Assembly: GCA_945874585.1 (NCBI GenBank)
Contig: CAMCHB010000041.1
Location: 1-8,644, forward strand
Direction of reading: 5' to 3'
Origin: an uncultured Clostridium sp.
GTDB taxonomy: Bacteria; Bacillota; Clostridia; TANB77; CAG-508
DNA: 8,644 nucleotides
A program made the position numbers and the translations under genes. The notes beneath the pieces were generated by a model. The model was not told the origin of the DNA, ran no database searches, and worked only from the letters and a program-made list of their open reading frames with translations. Below, in pieces: positions 1 through 6,984 of the stretch; within the stretch, counting starts at the first letter, position 1; every line of letters starts with the position of its first letter.

Positions 1-4
1 AAAA

Positions 5-34
5 CCCTCCATGTTCGTAATTTCTATAATTATA
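5..34 (-). promoter_or_regulatory. Possible -10 box and ribosome binding site for a gene beyond the left edge
   Basis: Reading the minus strand past the permease stop, a perfect TATAAT lies at 29-34 and a GGAGGG stretch at 5-10, four bases before the window ends. This spacing would suit a new gene whose start codon lies just outside the window. No convincing -35 box stands 16-18 bases upstream, and TATAAT is common by chance in such AT-rich DNA, so this is a weak call. No terminator hairpin is visible after the permease gene, so read-through into the next gene is equally possible. Confidence 0.22.
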
Positions 35-66
35 TGTATGCTTTTATTTTTGATTTATACCCGCAA

Positions 67-3000
67 TCATTCAACACTTTTTAAGCTTTCAATCATATCG
101 ATCTTGCGTAGTACAAAATGAATGACCGTATTAACAATCCATGAAAAGATAATCGTGATAATACCAGCATAAACATAACTAATTGGTTGAACGTGTTTGA
201 TAAAACGTAATTTATCAATTTCAACACTAGCAATAATACTACTGGTCAAAAACGTACCAAATAATAAGCCTAGTGCCACTGCTATTAAGGTAAAAATTAT
301 ATTTTCCTTGTTAATATAATTATCCACTTCCTTATCATAAAATCCTAACACTTTTAAAGTAGCAATTTCCCTTTGTCTTTCTCCGATATTGATATTGGCC
401 AAATTATAAAGCACAATAAATGCTAACATAGCAGATGCAACAATTAAAATAACGACCACATAATTCATTGTATTGAGCATATCAGAAATTGTATTCATAA
501 GAGAACTGACTTCTGTAACAGATGAAACACCTTCGATATTCAATAAATCTTTTGTTATTTGATCTTTTTGCTCTTTGGTTGCTTGATCACTTAATTTGAC
601 AAATATCATATTGGTTTTATAAGAATTGAAACTTTGCTCTAATAGCTCTTTCGTCATATACACATAATGCGCTACATAATTTTCTACCACTGATGACACA
701 CGAAAAGTATGTTCAGCTGAATCGCTATCCAATAAAGTTACCTCATCTCCCGCTTTTACATGTAAAAAAGAAGCAACTTTGTCCGTTATGACAATACCAT
801 CATTCTGTAAGGATACATCTTGTCCGGTTTCGACATCCTTTAAATGACAGACTTTTTCAAAAGCATCTAGATTGTCTGGTGCCAAAATAGTAACATCGTA
901 ATTGATTTTAACTCCTTGCAATTTTCCAGATGAAGCATAGAGATCTGACACTTCTGTCACAGATTCTTGTTGTGCTAAATAATCTTGTAACGAATGAATT
1001 CCATTGGTATTCATCAACGCAATACTCATGTCGTAACGGAAAATTCCCCCATATTGAGAAGCTGGTATATCAACAACAGAATCTTTGATACCAAATCCCG
1101 TTAACATTAAGCCTGTACAACCTGCAATTCCAACAATCGTCATAATGGCTCGTTTTTTGTATCGAAAAATATTACGCATGGTTACTTTTTGTGAAAAGTT
1201 TAATCTCTTCCACAAAAAAGTAATTCTTTCCAAGAAAATCTTTTTGCCATTTTTCGGTGGTTTAGGTCTCATTAGCACAGCTGGCATTTCCTTTAATTCG
1301 TGGTAAGCCACCCAAATGGTAGCTCCACCAATACACAAAAACGCAATTAAGATTCCCATTAAGCCTAATTGTGCACGATATGCCGTGTAAAACTGTGGTA
1401 ATGTATATAATAGGGCATATAGTTTCCAAACAATGGTTGGTAGCAAATATAAGCCTATACTCATACCAATCACACCACCTATGACACAGGCTAAAAATGC
1501 ATACATGACATATTTTGATATAATTTGTAAATTAGTATATCCCAATGATTTTAATGTACCTATTTCAATTCTTTCTTCTTCTATCATACGTGTCATAGAT
1601 GTTAAGCTAATAAGTACTGCCACTAAATAAAATATAATAGGAAATATCTTAGCAATATTAGACATGGTTTTGATAGCATCAAATATATTGGAATAACCTG
1701 TATTGTCCATTCTGTCTTGTATGTACCATTTTGCCTTTTCGATTTTTCCGATTTCATCGTTGGCATCGGTTAATTTTTGTTGGGCTTCGTCTAGCTTTTC
1801 TTGCGCTTCTTTTTTACCTTTTTCCCATTCCTGTTCTTTTTCTTTTAATGTTGCTTTTCCTTCTTCAATTTGCTTTCTTCCTTGCTGGATTTTTTCTTTT
1901 CCATTAGCCAGTTGCCTATTAGCCTCTTTTTTTCCTTGCTTATATTCCTGTTGTTTTTGGCTTAATTCTTGTTTGGCAGATTGTAGCTGTTTTTCGCCAG
2001 TCGCAATTTGATTTTGACTTTCTTCTAATTTAGCTGTTATCATCTCTTTTTGTTGTTGCAACTGTTGTAAACCTTCTTCTGCCTGCTGAAGTAAACCATC
2101 GATTGCAGTTGTATCACTTCCCATTTGCTCCATTTTCTGTTTTTGTTCTTGCAACTGCGAAATCTGTTGTTTGGTTTCGGTTATTTTTTGATCCAACAAA
2201 TTGCTGGTTTCTATCATTTTCGGTTTCTGATTTTCGAATTCTTGTTTGCCCTTTTCCCATTCTTGTTCTTTCTCTTCTATCTGTTTTTGAGCCTCTTCTA
2301 TTTGAGTTTTTGCACTAGCAAACTGTATTTTCATATTTTTCTCTTGGGTATCGATTTGTTTTTCAGACTGATTTAACTGATTTTCTGAATCTTCTAATTT
2401 TCTTTTGGCTTGATCAATTTGTGTTTTAGCATCGTTTAATTGTTGTTCCACTTTTTCCTTATTTTCATCGTATTCTTTTTGAGCATCCTCTAATTTGTCT
2501 GTTGCTTTTTGGACAAGTTGTTGATGGCGAGCCTCTTGTCTTTCTTCTTTTTGATCTTCTATTTTTTGCTTAACAACTTGCACGCGATTTAAATAAGCAT
2601 CACTGTTTGTGATCTCTTGTCTAGCTCCTTTTACAGTAATATCAATTTCCGTATCGTAGTCCATTTGGATGACATCATCTTTTACATAAATAAAGCAAGA
2701 AATTTTCCCATTTCCAATTGATGTGCTTCCTCTTTCACTCGAAATGTACGCAGGTGATTCGGCAATTCCTACAATCGTGAATTGTTTTATGGTAAAAATG
2801 GGGTGTCCATTTTCATCTACATCATCATTTTCAATTTGAATGGTTTTGCCCAAATAGTCTTCCATATTTCCTGCAAGCAAATAATTTTTATCCAACAAGC
2901 ACTCATCTGATTTTTCTGGTTCTCTTCCCGCAACCACAAATGGTACATTGACATTGTCATGATATTCAATCCATTTGGCTATGCTTTCCTGATTTTCAAT

Positions 3001-3288
3001 TTGAATGGTTGCATCTTTTGTTTGAACACTTTGTACGGTTTCAATTTCTGGAATTGCTTGAAGTGCTTCTACGTCATCACTGGTTAATCCAAGGGTAGAA
3101 CGAATACTAATATCATACATTTTACTCGTGTCCACATAACGATCTAAACTATCGAGCATATCTGGACTTGTAGCAGCTAATCCTGCATAAAATCCAACCC
3201 CTAAAAGAGCCATCAATAAAATAGATAAAAATCTTCTTCTTGTTTTTTGAATCGATTTCCAATTATTTTTGAATAGTGATTTCTTCAT
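67..3288 (-). CDS. ABC transporter permease with two FtsX domains and a long extracellular coiled coil
   Basis: This is the membrane subunit of a MacB/FtsX-type ABC transporter, 1073 residues from the chosen start. Predicted layout: transmembrane helix 1 at about 20-38; an extracellular region at 39-544 holding a Lys/Glu/Gln-rich coiled coil at about 235-520; helices 2-4 at about 545-564, 591-619 and 642-661; helix 5 at 714-732; a second extracellular domain at about 733-942; helices 6-8 at about 943-963, 997-1018 and 1035-1059. The cytoplasmic FtsX motif occurs twice, as EEERIEIGTLKSLGY near 570 and GERQREIATLKVLGF near 969, which shows the duplicated permease design. I chose ATG 3288 because AAAGGA (3296-3301) lies 7 nt upstream. 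An ATG at 3342 would add 18 residues but overlap the ATPase gene. The ATPase gene ends 16 nt upstream, so the two surely form one transporter. Substrate unknown: peptide or lipid export, or control of a wall hydrolase as in FtsEX, are all possible. Confidence 0.9.
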   Translation of the reverse strand: MKKSLFKNNWKSIQKTRRRFLSILLMALLGVGFYAGLAATSPDMLDSLDRYVDTSKMYDISIRSTLGLTSDDVEALQAIPEIETVQSVQTKDATIQIENQESIAKWIEYHDNVNVPFVVAGREPEKSDECLLDKNYLLAGNMEDYLGKTIQIENDDVDENGHPIFTIKQFTIVGIAESPAYISSERGSTSIGNGKISCFIYVKDDVIQMDYDTEIDITVKGARQEITNSDAYLNRVQVVKQKIEDQKEERQEARHQQLVQKATDKLEDAQKEYDENKEKVEQQLNDAKTQIDQAKRKLEDSENQLNQSEKQIDTQEKNMKIQFASAKTQIEEAQKQIEEKEQEWEKGKQEFENQKPKMIETSNLLDQKITETKQQISQLQEQKQKMEQMGSDTTAIDGLLQQAEEGLQQLQQQKEMITAKLEESQNQIATGEKQLQSAKQELSQKQQEYKQGKKEANRQLANGKEKIQQGRKQIEEGKATLKEKEQEWEKGKKEAQEKLDEAQQKLTDANDEIGKIEKAKWYIQDRMDNTGYSNIFDAIKTMSNIAKIFPIIFYLVAVLISLTSMTRMIEEERIEIGTLKSLGYTNLQIISKYVMYAFLACVIGGVIGMSIGLYLLPTIVWKLYALLYTLPQFYTAYRAQLGLMGILIAFLCIGGATIWVAYHELKEMPAVLMRPKPPKNGKKIFLERITFLWKRLNFSQKVTMRNIFRYKKRAIMTIVGIAGCTGLMLTGFGIKDSVVDIPASQYGGIFRYDMSIALMNTNGIHSLQDYLAQQESVTEVSDLYASSGKLQGVKINYDVTILAPDNLDAFEKVCHLKDVETGQDVSLQNDGIVITDKVASFLHVKAGDEVTLLDSDSAEHTFRVSSVVENYVAHYVYMTKELLEQSFNSYKTNMIFVKLSDQATKEQKDQITKDLLNIEGVSSVTEVSSLMNTISDMLNTMNYVVVILIVASAMLAFIVLYNLANINIGERQREIATLKVLGFYDKEVDNYINKENIIFTLIAVALGLLFGTFLTSSIIASVEIDKLRFIKHVQPISYVYAGIITIIFSWIVNTVIHFVLRKIDMIESLKSVE
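1792..2496 (-). repeat. Internal duplication of 144-codon period in the permease coiled coil
   Basis: Two segments of the permease coiled coil, residues about 265-355 (2224-2496) and 409-499 (1792-2064), align without gaps at an offset of exactly 144 residues (432 bases). The clearest match is KEQEWEKGK, found at 340-348 and again at 484-492, with a QIEE match 11 residues before each. The DNA is also nearly identical over that stretch. Matches outside the core are scattered and could partly reflect shared coiled-coil composition. Confidence 0.55.
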
Positions 3289-3304
3289 TCTTTTTTCCTT
3301 TCTA

Positions 3305-4006
3305 TTACCATTCAATCTGATCAATCGAGATTGGCTTTTCATTCACTACAATATTTTCGGCTGTTCCATTTTTAAAATGAATCACCTTATCTGCCATAGG
3401 TGCAATAGCACCATTGTGTGTAATGATAATAACAGTCATGTTTTCCTTACGAGCCATTTCCTGTAATAACTTTAAGATGCTTTTTCCTGTTTTGTAATCA
3501 AGGGCTCCTGTTGGTTCATCACATAGCAATAATTTAGGATTTTTAGCAATTGCTCTTGCGATCGCAACTCTCTGCTGTTCCCCTCCAGATAATTGACTTG
3601 GGAAATTGTTCTTTCTCTGTTCCAAACCAACTTTGTTTAAAATTTCGTCTACATTTAAAGCATCCTGGCAAATCTGTGTAGCTAATTCCACGTTTTCCTT
3701 TGCTGTTAAATTTTGTACCAAATTGTAAAATTGGAACACAAATCCAATATCATTACGGCGATAGGTAATCAATTGCTTACGGTTTAATTTTGTAATTTCC
3801 TTTCCATCCACCATGACGGTTCCACGTGTTGCCACATCCATTCCGCCTAAAATGTTTAAGGCAGTTGTTTTACCAGCTCCACTTGGGCCTACAATGACAA
3901 CCAATTCTCCTTTTTCAATCGAAAAACTGGTTTTATTCAAAGCATGGATAACGATTTCACCCATTTGATACTCTTTCACGACTTGTCTAAACTCAATATA
4001 AGCCAT
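3305..4006 (-). CDS. ABC transporter ATP-binding protein, MacB/LolD/FtsE type
   Basis: This 233-residue cytoplasmic ATPase powers the adjacent FtsX-type permease. All nucleotide-binding motifs are intact: Walker A GPSGAGKTT at 40-48, Q-loop Gln92 in FQFYNL, ABC signature LSGGEQQRVAIARA from 139, Walker B LLLCDEPTGALD at 159-170 with catalytic Glu164, and the H-loop His197. The DEPTGALD form and the short single-domain length are typical of the MacB/LolD/FtsE group, in which the ATPase pairs with FtsX-fold permeases and usually drives shape changes outside the membrane. The start is fixed by a strong AGGAGG at 4013-4018, six bases before ATG. It is the first gene of a two-gene unit with the permease. 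A terminator hairpin ends only about 30 bases upstream, so its own promoter must overlap that hairpin, or it is reached by read-through. Confidence 0.95.
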   Translation of the reverse strand: MAYIEFRQVVKEYQMGEIVIHALNKTSFSIEKGELVVIVGPSGAGKTTALNILGGMDVATRGTVMVDGKEITKLNRKQLITYRRNDIGFVFQFYNLVQNLTAKENVELATQICQDALNVDEILNKVGLEQRKNNFPSQLSGGEQQRVAIARAIAKNPKLLLCDEPTGALDYKTGKSILKLLQEMARKENMTVIIITHNGAIAPMADKVIHFKNGTAENIVVNEKPISIDQIEW

Positions 4007-4035
4007 TTTTTCCCTCCTCTTTTTATCCTACACTC

Positions 4036-4069
4036 AAAAAGCAGGTAAATTACGATTTTATTACCTGCT
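4036..4069 (-). terminator. Rho-independent terminator after the TSCPD gene
   Basis: A perfect 9-bp inverted repeat, AGCAGGTAA at 4040-4048 with TTACCTGCT at 4061-4069, encloses a 12-base loop. On the minus strand it is followed by five T residues (4036-4040), as expected for an intrinsic terminator just after the TSCPD stop codon. The T-run is short, so termination may be partial. On the plus strand the hairpin is followed by CCCCTTTTT, a poorer tail. Confidence 0.75.
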
Positions 4070-4083
4070 CCCCTTTTTATGAA
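4055..4083 (-). promoter_or_regulatory. Candidate promoter for the ABC transporter operon, inside the terminator hairpin
   Basis: On the minus strand TTCATA (4078-4083) and TAAAAT (4055-4060) are separated by 17 bases, matching the sigma-A consensus at 4/6 and 5/6 positions. The -10 box sits in the loop of the preceding terminator. Transcription would begin near 4048 and give a leader of about 40 bases ending in the strong AGGAGG. AT richness makes chance matches likely, so this is tentative. Confidence 0.3.
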
Positions 4084-4340
4084 ACTTGCTCATGCGTTTT
4101 TTTATATTCTTCCAAAGCTTTTGCTACTTGGTCTGGGCATGAAGTTCCACGTCCACCACAAGGAATCCCTTTTAAAAGAGAAATCACCTCATCAATCGTT
4201 CGATTTTCAACTAATTTGGCAACTCCTACTGTATTACCAGGACATCCTCCTATGATTTGTAATTTTTTTACGATGTTATTTTCGATGTCAAAAATCATTT
4301 CCATCGAACACACACCGCTTGGTCTATATCTATATTCCAT
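4077..4340 (-). CDS. Small TSCPD-domain protein (TIGR03905-like)
   Basis: An 87-residue protein, about the usual length for the short stand-alone TSCPD family found in anaerobic Bacillota. Four cysteines stand at 11, 33, 61 and 68, within SGVCSM, GGCPGN, IPCGGRG and the defining TSCPD motif (66-70). They suggest metal or Fe-S binding, but the family's biochemical role is, to my knowledge, not established. TSCPD domains also occur at the C-terminus of vitamin B12-dependent ribonucleotide reductases. I chose ATG 4340 because AAGGAG (4349-4354) is 8 bases upstream. The earlier ATG 4346 has only 2 bases of spacing, and GTG 4349 overlaps the ribosome binding site. The upstream gene stops 5 bases before this start, so the two are translationally close. 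It ends a three-gene unit with the PP-loop fusion and the HD hydrolase. Confidence 0.85.
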   Translation of the reverse strand: MEYRYRPSGVCSMEMIFDIENNIVKKLQIIGGCPGNTVGVAKLVENRTIDEVISLLKGIPCGGRGTSCPDQVAKALEEYKKTHEQVS

Positions 4341-4345
4341 TTTCA

Positions 4346-5326
4346 TCACTCCTTTTTATCATAATCATCCATAAAATGATGGACTTCTCCATCTTTTATG
4401 TAAGAAATAATGGTATTTAAATTTACATTTTTGGTGCTGTTGTAAATATTCATGTCAACCTTATCATACACGCTTCTTAACTGTTTGATTAGTTTTTTCA
4501 TTTCTTCTCTTTTAGAACCGCCACCACCATTATCACACATCGAACATTGTTCTGTAAAACGACAAGCACATTGGATAAAATGCAAATCATTCCTCTCACG
4601 CCAACGAATAATATCAGCTTCTTTCACATAATACAATGGTCGAATCAATTGCATTCCTTTGTGGTAAGTACTATGTAATTTTGGCATCATGGTTTGCATT
4701 TGTGCTCCATATAGCATTCCCATTAAAATGGTTTCTATCACATCATCAAAATGATGACCAAGTGCTATTTTATTACAGCCTAATTCTTGTGCTTTACGAT
4801 ACAAATAACCTCTTCTCATACGAGCACATACATAACATGGATGATCATCAATTTGTTCTACTCGTTCGAAAATATCGGTATTAAATATGGTAATTGGTAC
4901 ATTTAATAATTTAGCATTGCTGATCACTTTTTGGCGATTGATTGGATTATAGCCTGGATCCATAACCAAAAAGACTAATTCAAAATGCATTTGATTATGT
5001 CTTTGCAATTCTTGCATACATTTGGCCAATAGCATGGAGTCCTTTCCTCCAGACATACATACCGCTATTTTATCGCCTTCTTGTATCATTTCAAATTCTT
5101 TAATTCCTTGAATGAATTTACGCCATATTCTTTTACGATAAGTTGTAATAATGCTTCTTTCAATTTCTTCATATCTTTCCATTTTTTGATGAACTTTTTT
5201 GCCCAGTGGATGCGTTGCATTCTGGTTTGCAAAATCTTGCAAAGTTGTTTGATTAAATACTTCTAACGCAGCCGGATCAACCGGTGTATTAGCAGCATAA
5301 TCCAAATAAATCGTATCTTTTTTCAT
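4346..5326 (-). CDS. TtcA-like PP-loop tRNA thiolation enzyme fused to a cysteine desulfurase N-terminal fragment
   Basis: Residues about 50-326 form a TtcA-like PP-loop ATPase of the type that adenylates a tRNA base and inserts sulfur. Visible are the PP-loop SGGKDS (92-97), CYVC (Cys164, Cys167), GHHFDDVIET (190-199) and a C-terminal cysteine set, Cys253, 255, 261 and 264, before CDNGGGGSKR. TtcA holds a [4Fe-4S] cluster on a CxxC pair plus a later Cys, and equivalents are present. Residues 5-49 instead match the start of NifS/IscS cysteine desulfurases: IYLDYAANTPVDP, then a FANQNATHPLGKK segment like FGNPSSxHxxG. The PLP lysine and catalytic cysteine regions are absent, so it cannot be a desulfurase. 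The ribosome binding site AGAGGA (5331-5336) precedes Met1. Met49, where I would expect a normal TtcA-like protein to begin, has no such site. The HD gene ends 12 bases upstream and the TSCPD gene follows 5 bases downstream. Exact tRNA target unknown. Confidence 0.88.
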   Translation of the reverse strand: MKKDTIYLDYAANTPVDPAALEVFNQTTLQDFANQNATHPLGKKVHQKMERYEEIERSIITTYRKRIWRKFIQGIKEFEMIQEGDKIAVCMSGGKDSMLLAKCMQELQRHNQMHFELVFLVMDPGYNPINRQKVISNAKLLNVPITIFNTDIFERVEQIDDHPCYVCARMRRGYLYRKAQELGCNKIALGHHFDDVIETILMGMLYGAQMQTMMPKLHSTYHKGMQLIRPLYYVKEADIIRWRERNDLHFIQCACRFTEQCSMCDNGGGGSKREEMKKLIKQLRSVYDKVDMNIYNSTKNVNLNTIISYIKDGEVHHFMDDYDKKE

Positions 5327-5338
5327 GTTTTCCTCTTT

Positions 5339-5921
5339 CTATAGCTTTGCCATTTCTTGATTAACATAATCTTCTGAACTTCTTATAGCCAAAATCGTTC
5401 TTTGGATTAAATCATCTAAATCCCATTGTAACATATTGGCTCCTCGTTCAATAACTTCTCGCGAACAGCCTGCAGCAAATTTCGCATTCTTATATTTTTT
5501 CTTAACAGATTTTAATTCTAAATCTTGGACACTTTTAGATGGTCTCATAATAGCAACTGCCCCGATTAGCCCTGTTAGCTCATCGACAGCATATAAAACC
5601 TTTTCCATTTCATGCTCTGGTGCAATGGAAACAGTTAATTGATAACCGTGACTTGCTGTAGCATGTATGATGCGCTCATCGATATGATGTTCTCGCATGA
5701 TTTCTTGTTCCTTGATACAATGCTGCTGTGGATATTGTTCAAAATCTAAATCATGTAGCAAACCGAACAATTCCCCAAAAATCCTTTTCGTCTCCATATC
5801 CTAAAGTGTCAGCAAAATAACGCATGACACCTTCTACTGTGAGGGCATGTCTAATATGAAAAGGCTCTTGATTATATTCTCTTAATAAATTCCATGCTTT
5901 TTCTCGATTAAATGAAACCAT
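5339..5921 (-). pseudogene. HD-superfamily hydrolase, split by a one-base frameshift
   Basis: The gene starts at ATG 5921 with a strong AGGAGG at 5928-5933. It reads 52 residues (MVSFNREKAW... to DFWGIV) before leaving frame near 5764-5768 and stopping at 5751. The rest of the domain continues one base out of phase to 5339. Removing one base gives a smooth 193-residue protein, normal for this small HD family, with FWGIV running straight into GLLHDLDFEQYP. Metal ligands appear at His25, the His56-Asp57 pair, His86 or His91, and Asp113 in VDELTG. Such proteins are predicted phosphohydrolases; the substrate is unknown. An internal ATG at 5797 could express the C-terminal part, but its ribosome binding site is poor and it would lack the first metal-binding helix. 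Either the gene is recently inactivated or the base is an assembly error. The well-conserved downstream half favours a recent event or error. Confidence 0.85.
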
Positions 5922-5957
5922 ATAATTCCTCCTATATTTTTATAGTCTATGTTTTAA

Positions 5958-5986
5958 ATTTTACCATATTCATGACTTGGAATCAA
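5958..5986 (-). promoter_or_regulatory. Sigma-A-type promoter for the HD / PP-loop / TSCPD operon
   Basis: On the minus strand TTGATT (5981-5986) and TAAAAT (5958-5963) are separated by exactly 17 bases, matching consensus at 4/6 and 5/6. A TG one base before the -10 box gives an extended -10 (TGGTAAAAT). Transcription would start near 5951, leaving a leader of about 30 bases with AGGAGG before ATG 5921. It lies in the 73-base gap after the methyltransferase gene. Confidence 0.7.
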
Positions 5987-5994
5987 CAAAACAA

Positions 5995-6936
5995 CTATCT
6001 CTTTTGCATTTTTGCCACAAAAAATCCTTCCATCTTTTTATCTGGTAAAATTTTAATGGTATATTGCATACTAGGATGTAATCCTTTTGTGCTTCCTGGT
6101 ATTGCCTCTCGAATAGAATGCTCAATTGGCAACAATTGAAGCGGTAAGTTCTCCAGTGCCCACTGTACTACTTCTTCATTCTCTTCTCGTAAAATTGTAC
6201 ATGTAGAATAAACCAGAATTCCTCCTGGTTTAAGTGCTTGATATGCACTGGCTACTAATTTTTTCTGTACCTTAATTAACTGATTTACTTTTTTTGTTGA
6301 CCAATCACGATAGGTCTTTGGTTTTTGGATTAAAAATCTTCCTTCCCCACTACAAGGTACATCCACTAAAACTTTGTCAAAATATTGCGGATATTGTTCT
6401 CCTAGTTTTTCTCCTCGTCCGTTGATAGCTTGGCAAATGGTGACCCCCTGTTTGTCCAAATTGTAGTTCAAACGTTCCCAGCGAATACGATCGATTTCAT
6501 TTGCTACAATTTCTCCTTTATTTTTCATAAGAGTTGCCATTTGAGTTGTTTTACTGCCAGGTGCTGCTGCTACATCTAAAATTTTTTCTCCAGCTTTTGG
6601 ATTCAAAACCAAGGGAGGAATCATACTAGACAAGCTTTGCAAATAGATACCACCATTTTGGTAAATTTCTAAATTTTGTAACTGTTTCTCATTACAATTT
6701 TTGCAAACCATAGCTTCTGTATACCAAGGTACTCTTTCAAATTTTAAGTTGTTCTGTCTAGCTATTTCCATCCAATCGTATAAAGAATATTTCAGCAGAT
6801 TCACACGAAAAATAGTATTTCGCGTATCGGCTATGCCAGCTAACATACGATCAATGGTCAAAGGTGAAAATTCTTCGTAAAGTTTTTCTATAAAATCTTG
6901 TGGTAATCTTCTTTTTATTTCTTGGATACTGATCAT
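5995..6936 (-). CDS. NOL1/NOP2/Sun-family RNA cytosine-5 methyltransferase (RsmB/RsmF-like)
   Basis: This 313-residue enzyme transfers methyl from S-adenosylmethionine to C5 of a cytosine in rRNA or tRNA. The SAM-binding motif ILDVAAAPGSKTTQMA begins at 119. Motif IV DVPCSGEG (192-199) supplies Cys195, which releases the product. Motif VI YSTCT (243-247) supplies Cys246, the attacking nucleophile. The N-terminal 110 residues form the family's short RNA-binding region, ending in GIYLQSLSSMIPP. It lacks the extra C-terminal domains of the roughly 450-480-residue RsmF proteins but fits the compact form common in Clostridia. The start is ATG 6936, with AAGGAG (6944-6949) 7 bases upstream. An upstream ATG at 7026 would read through the preceding terminator and into the deaminase gene, so I rejected it. 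The target base cannot be told from sequence. Confidence 0.92.
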   Translation of the reverse strand: MISIQEIKRRLPQDFIEKLYEEFSPLTIDRMLAGIADTRNTIFRVNLLKYSLYDWMEIARQNNLKFERVPWYTEAMVCKNCNEKQLQNLEIYQNGGIYLQSLSSMIPPLVLNPKAGEKILDVAAAPGSKTTQMATLMKNKGEIVANEIDRIRWERLNYNLDKQGVTICQAINGRGEKLGEQYPQYFDKVLVDVPCSGEGRFLIQKPKTYRDWSTKKVNQLIKVQKKLVASAYQALKPGGILVYSTCTILREENEEVVQWALENLPLQLLPIEHSIREAIPGSTKGLHPSMQYTIKILPDKKMEGFFVAKMQKR

Positions 6937-6953
6937 TTTTCTACTCCTTATAT

Positions 6954-6984
6954 AAAAAACAGCATTGATTTTAATGCTGTTTTT
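6954..6984 (-). terminator. Strong intrinsic terminator after the deaminase gene
   Basis: A perfect 12-bp inverted repeat, AAAAACAGCATT (6955-6966) with AATGCTGTTTTT (6973-6984), surrounds a 6-base loop. On the minus strand it ends in six T residues (6954-6959). It begins a few bases after the deaminase stop. On the plus strand it is also T-rich, so it could work both ways, though no plus-strand gene needs it. It ends only 17 bases before the methyltransferase start codon. Confidence 0.85.

Noticed and set aside
1..110. Short plus-strand frame from ATG 11
   Set aside because: About 36 codons, hydrophobic but without a ribosome binding site, and it runs into the 3' end of the permease gene on the other strand.
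1703..2376. Plus-strand open frames rich in Phe, Ser, Leu and Cys opposite the permease
   Set aside because: They are the mirror of the Lys/Glu/Gln-rich coiled-coil codons, lack ribosome binding sites and show no recognisable domain.
3289..3342. Longer permease start adding 18 residues
   Set aside because: It would overlap the ATPase gene by 38 bases. ATG 3288 has AAAGGA at ideal spacing and is followed by the expected basic N-terminus and first membrane helix.
4343..4349. GTG 4349 or ATG 4346 as TSCPD gene start
   Set aside because: GTG overlaps the ribosome binding site, and ATG 4346 is only 2 bases from it; ATG 4340 has the normal 8-base spacing.
5180..5182. Met49 as an independent start for the TtcA-like protein
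   Set aside because: No Shine-Dalgarno sequence lies upstream, whereas Met1 of the fused form has one. An unusual start cannot be fully excluded.
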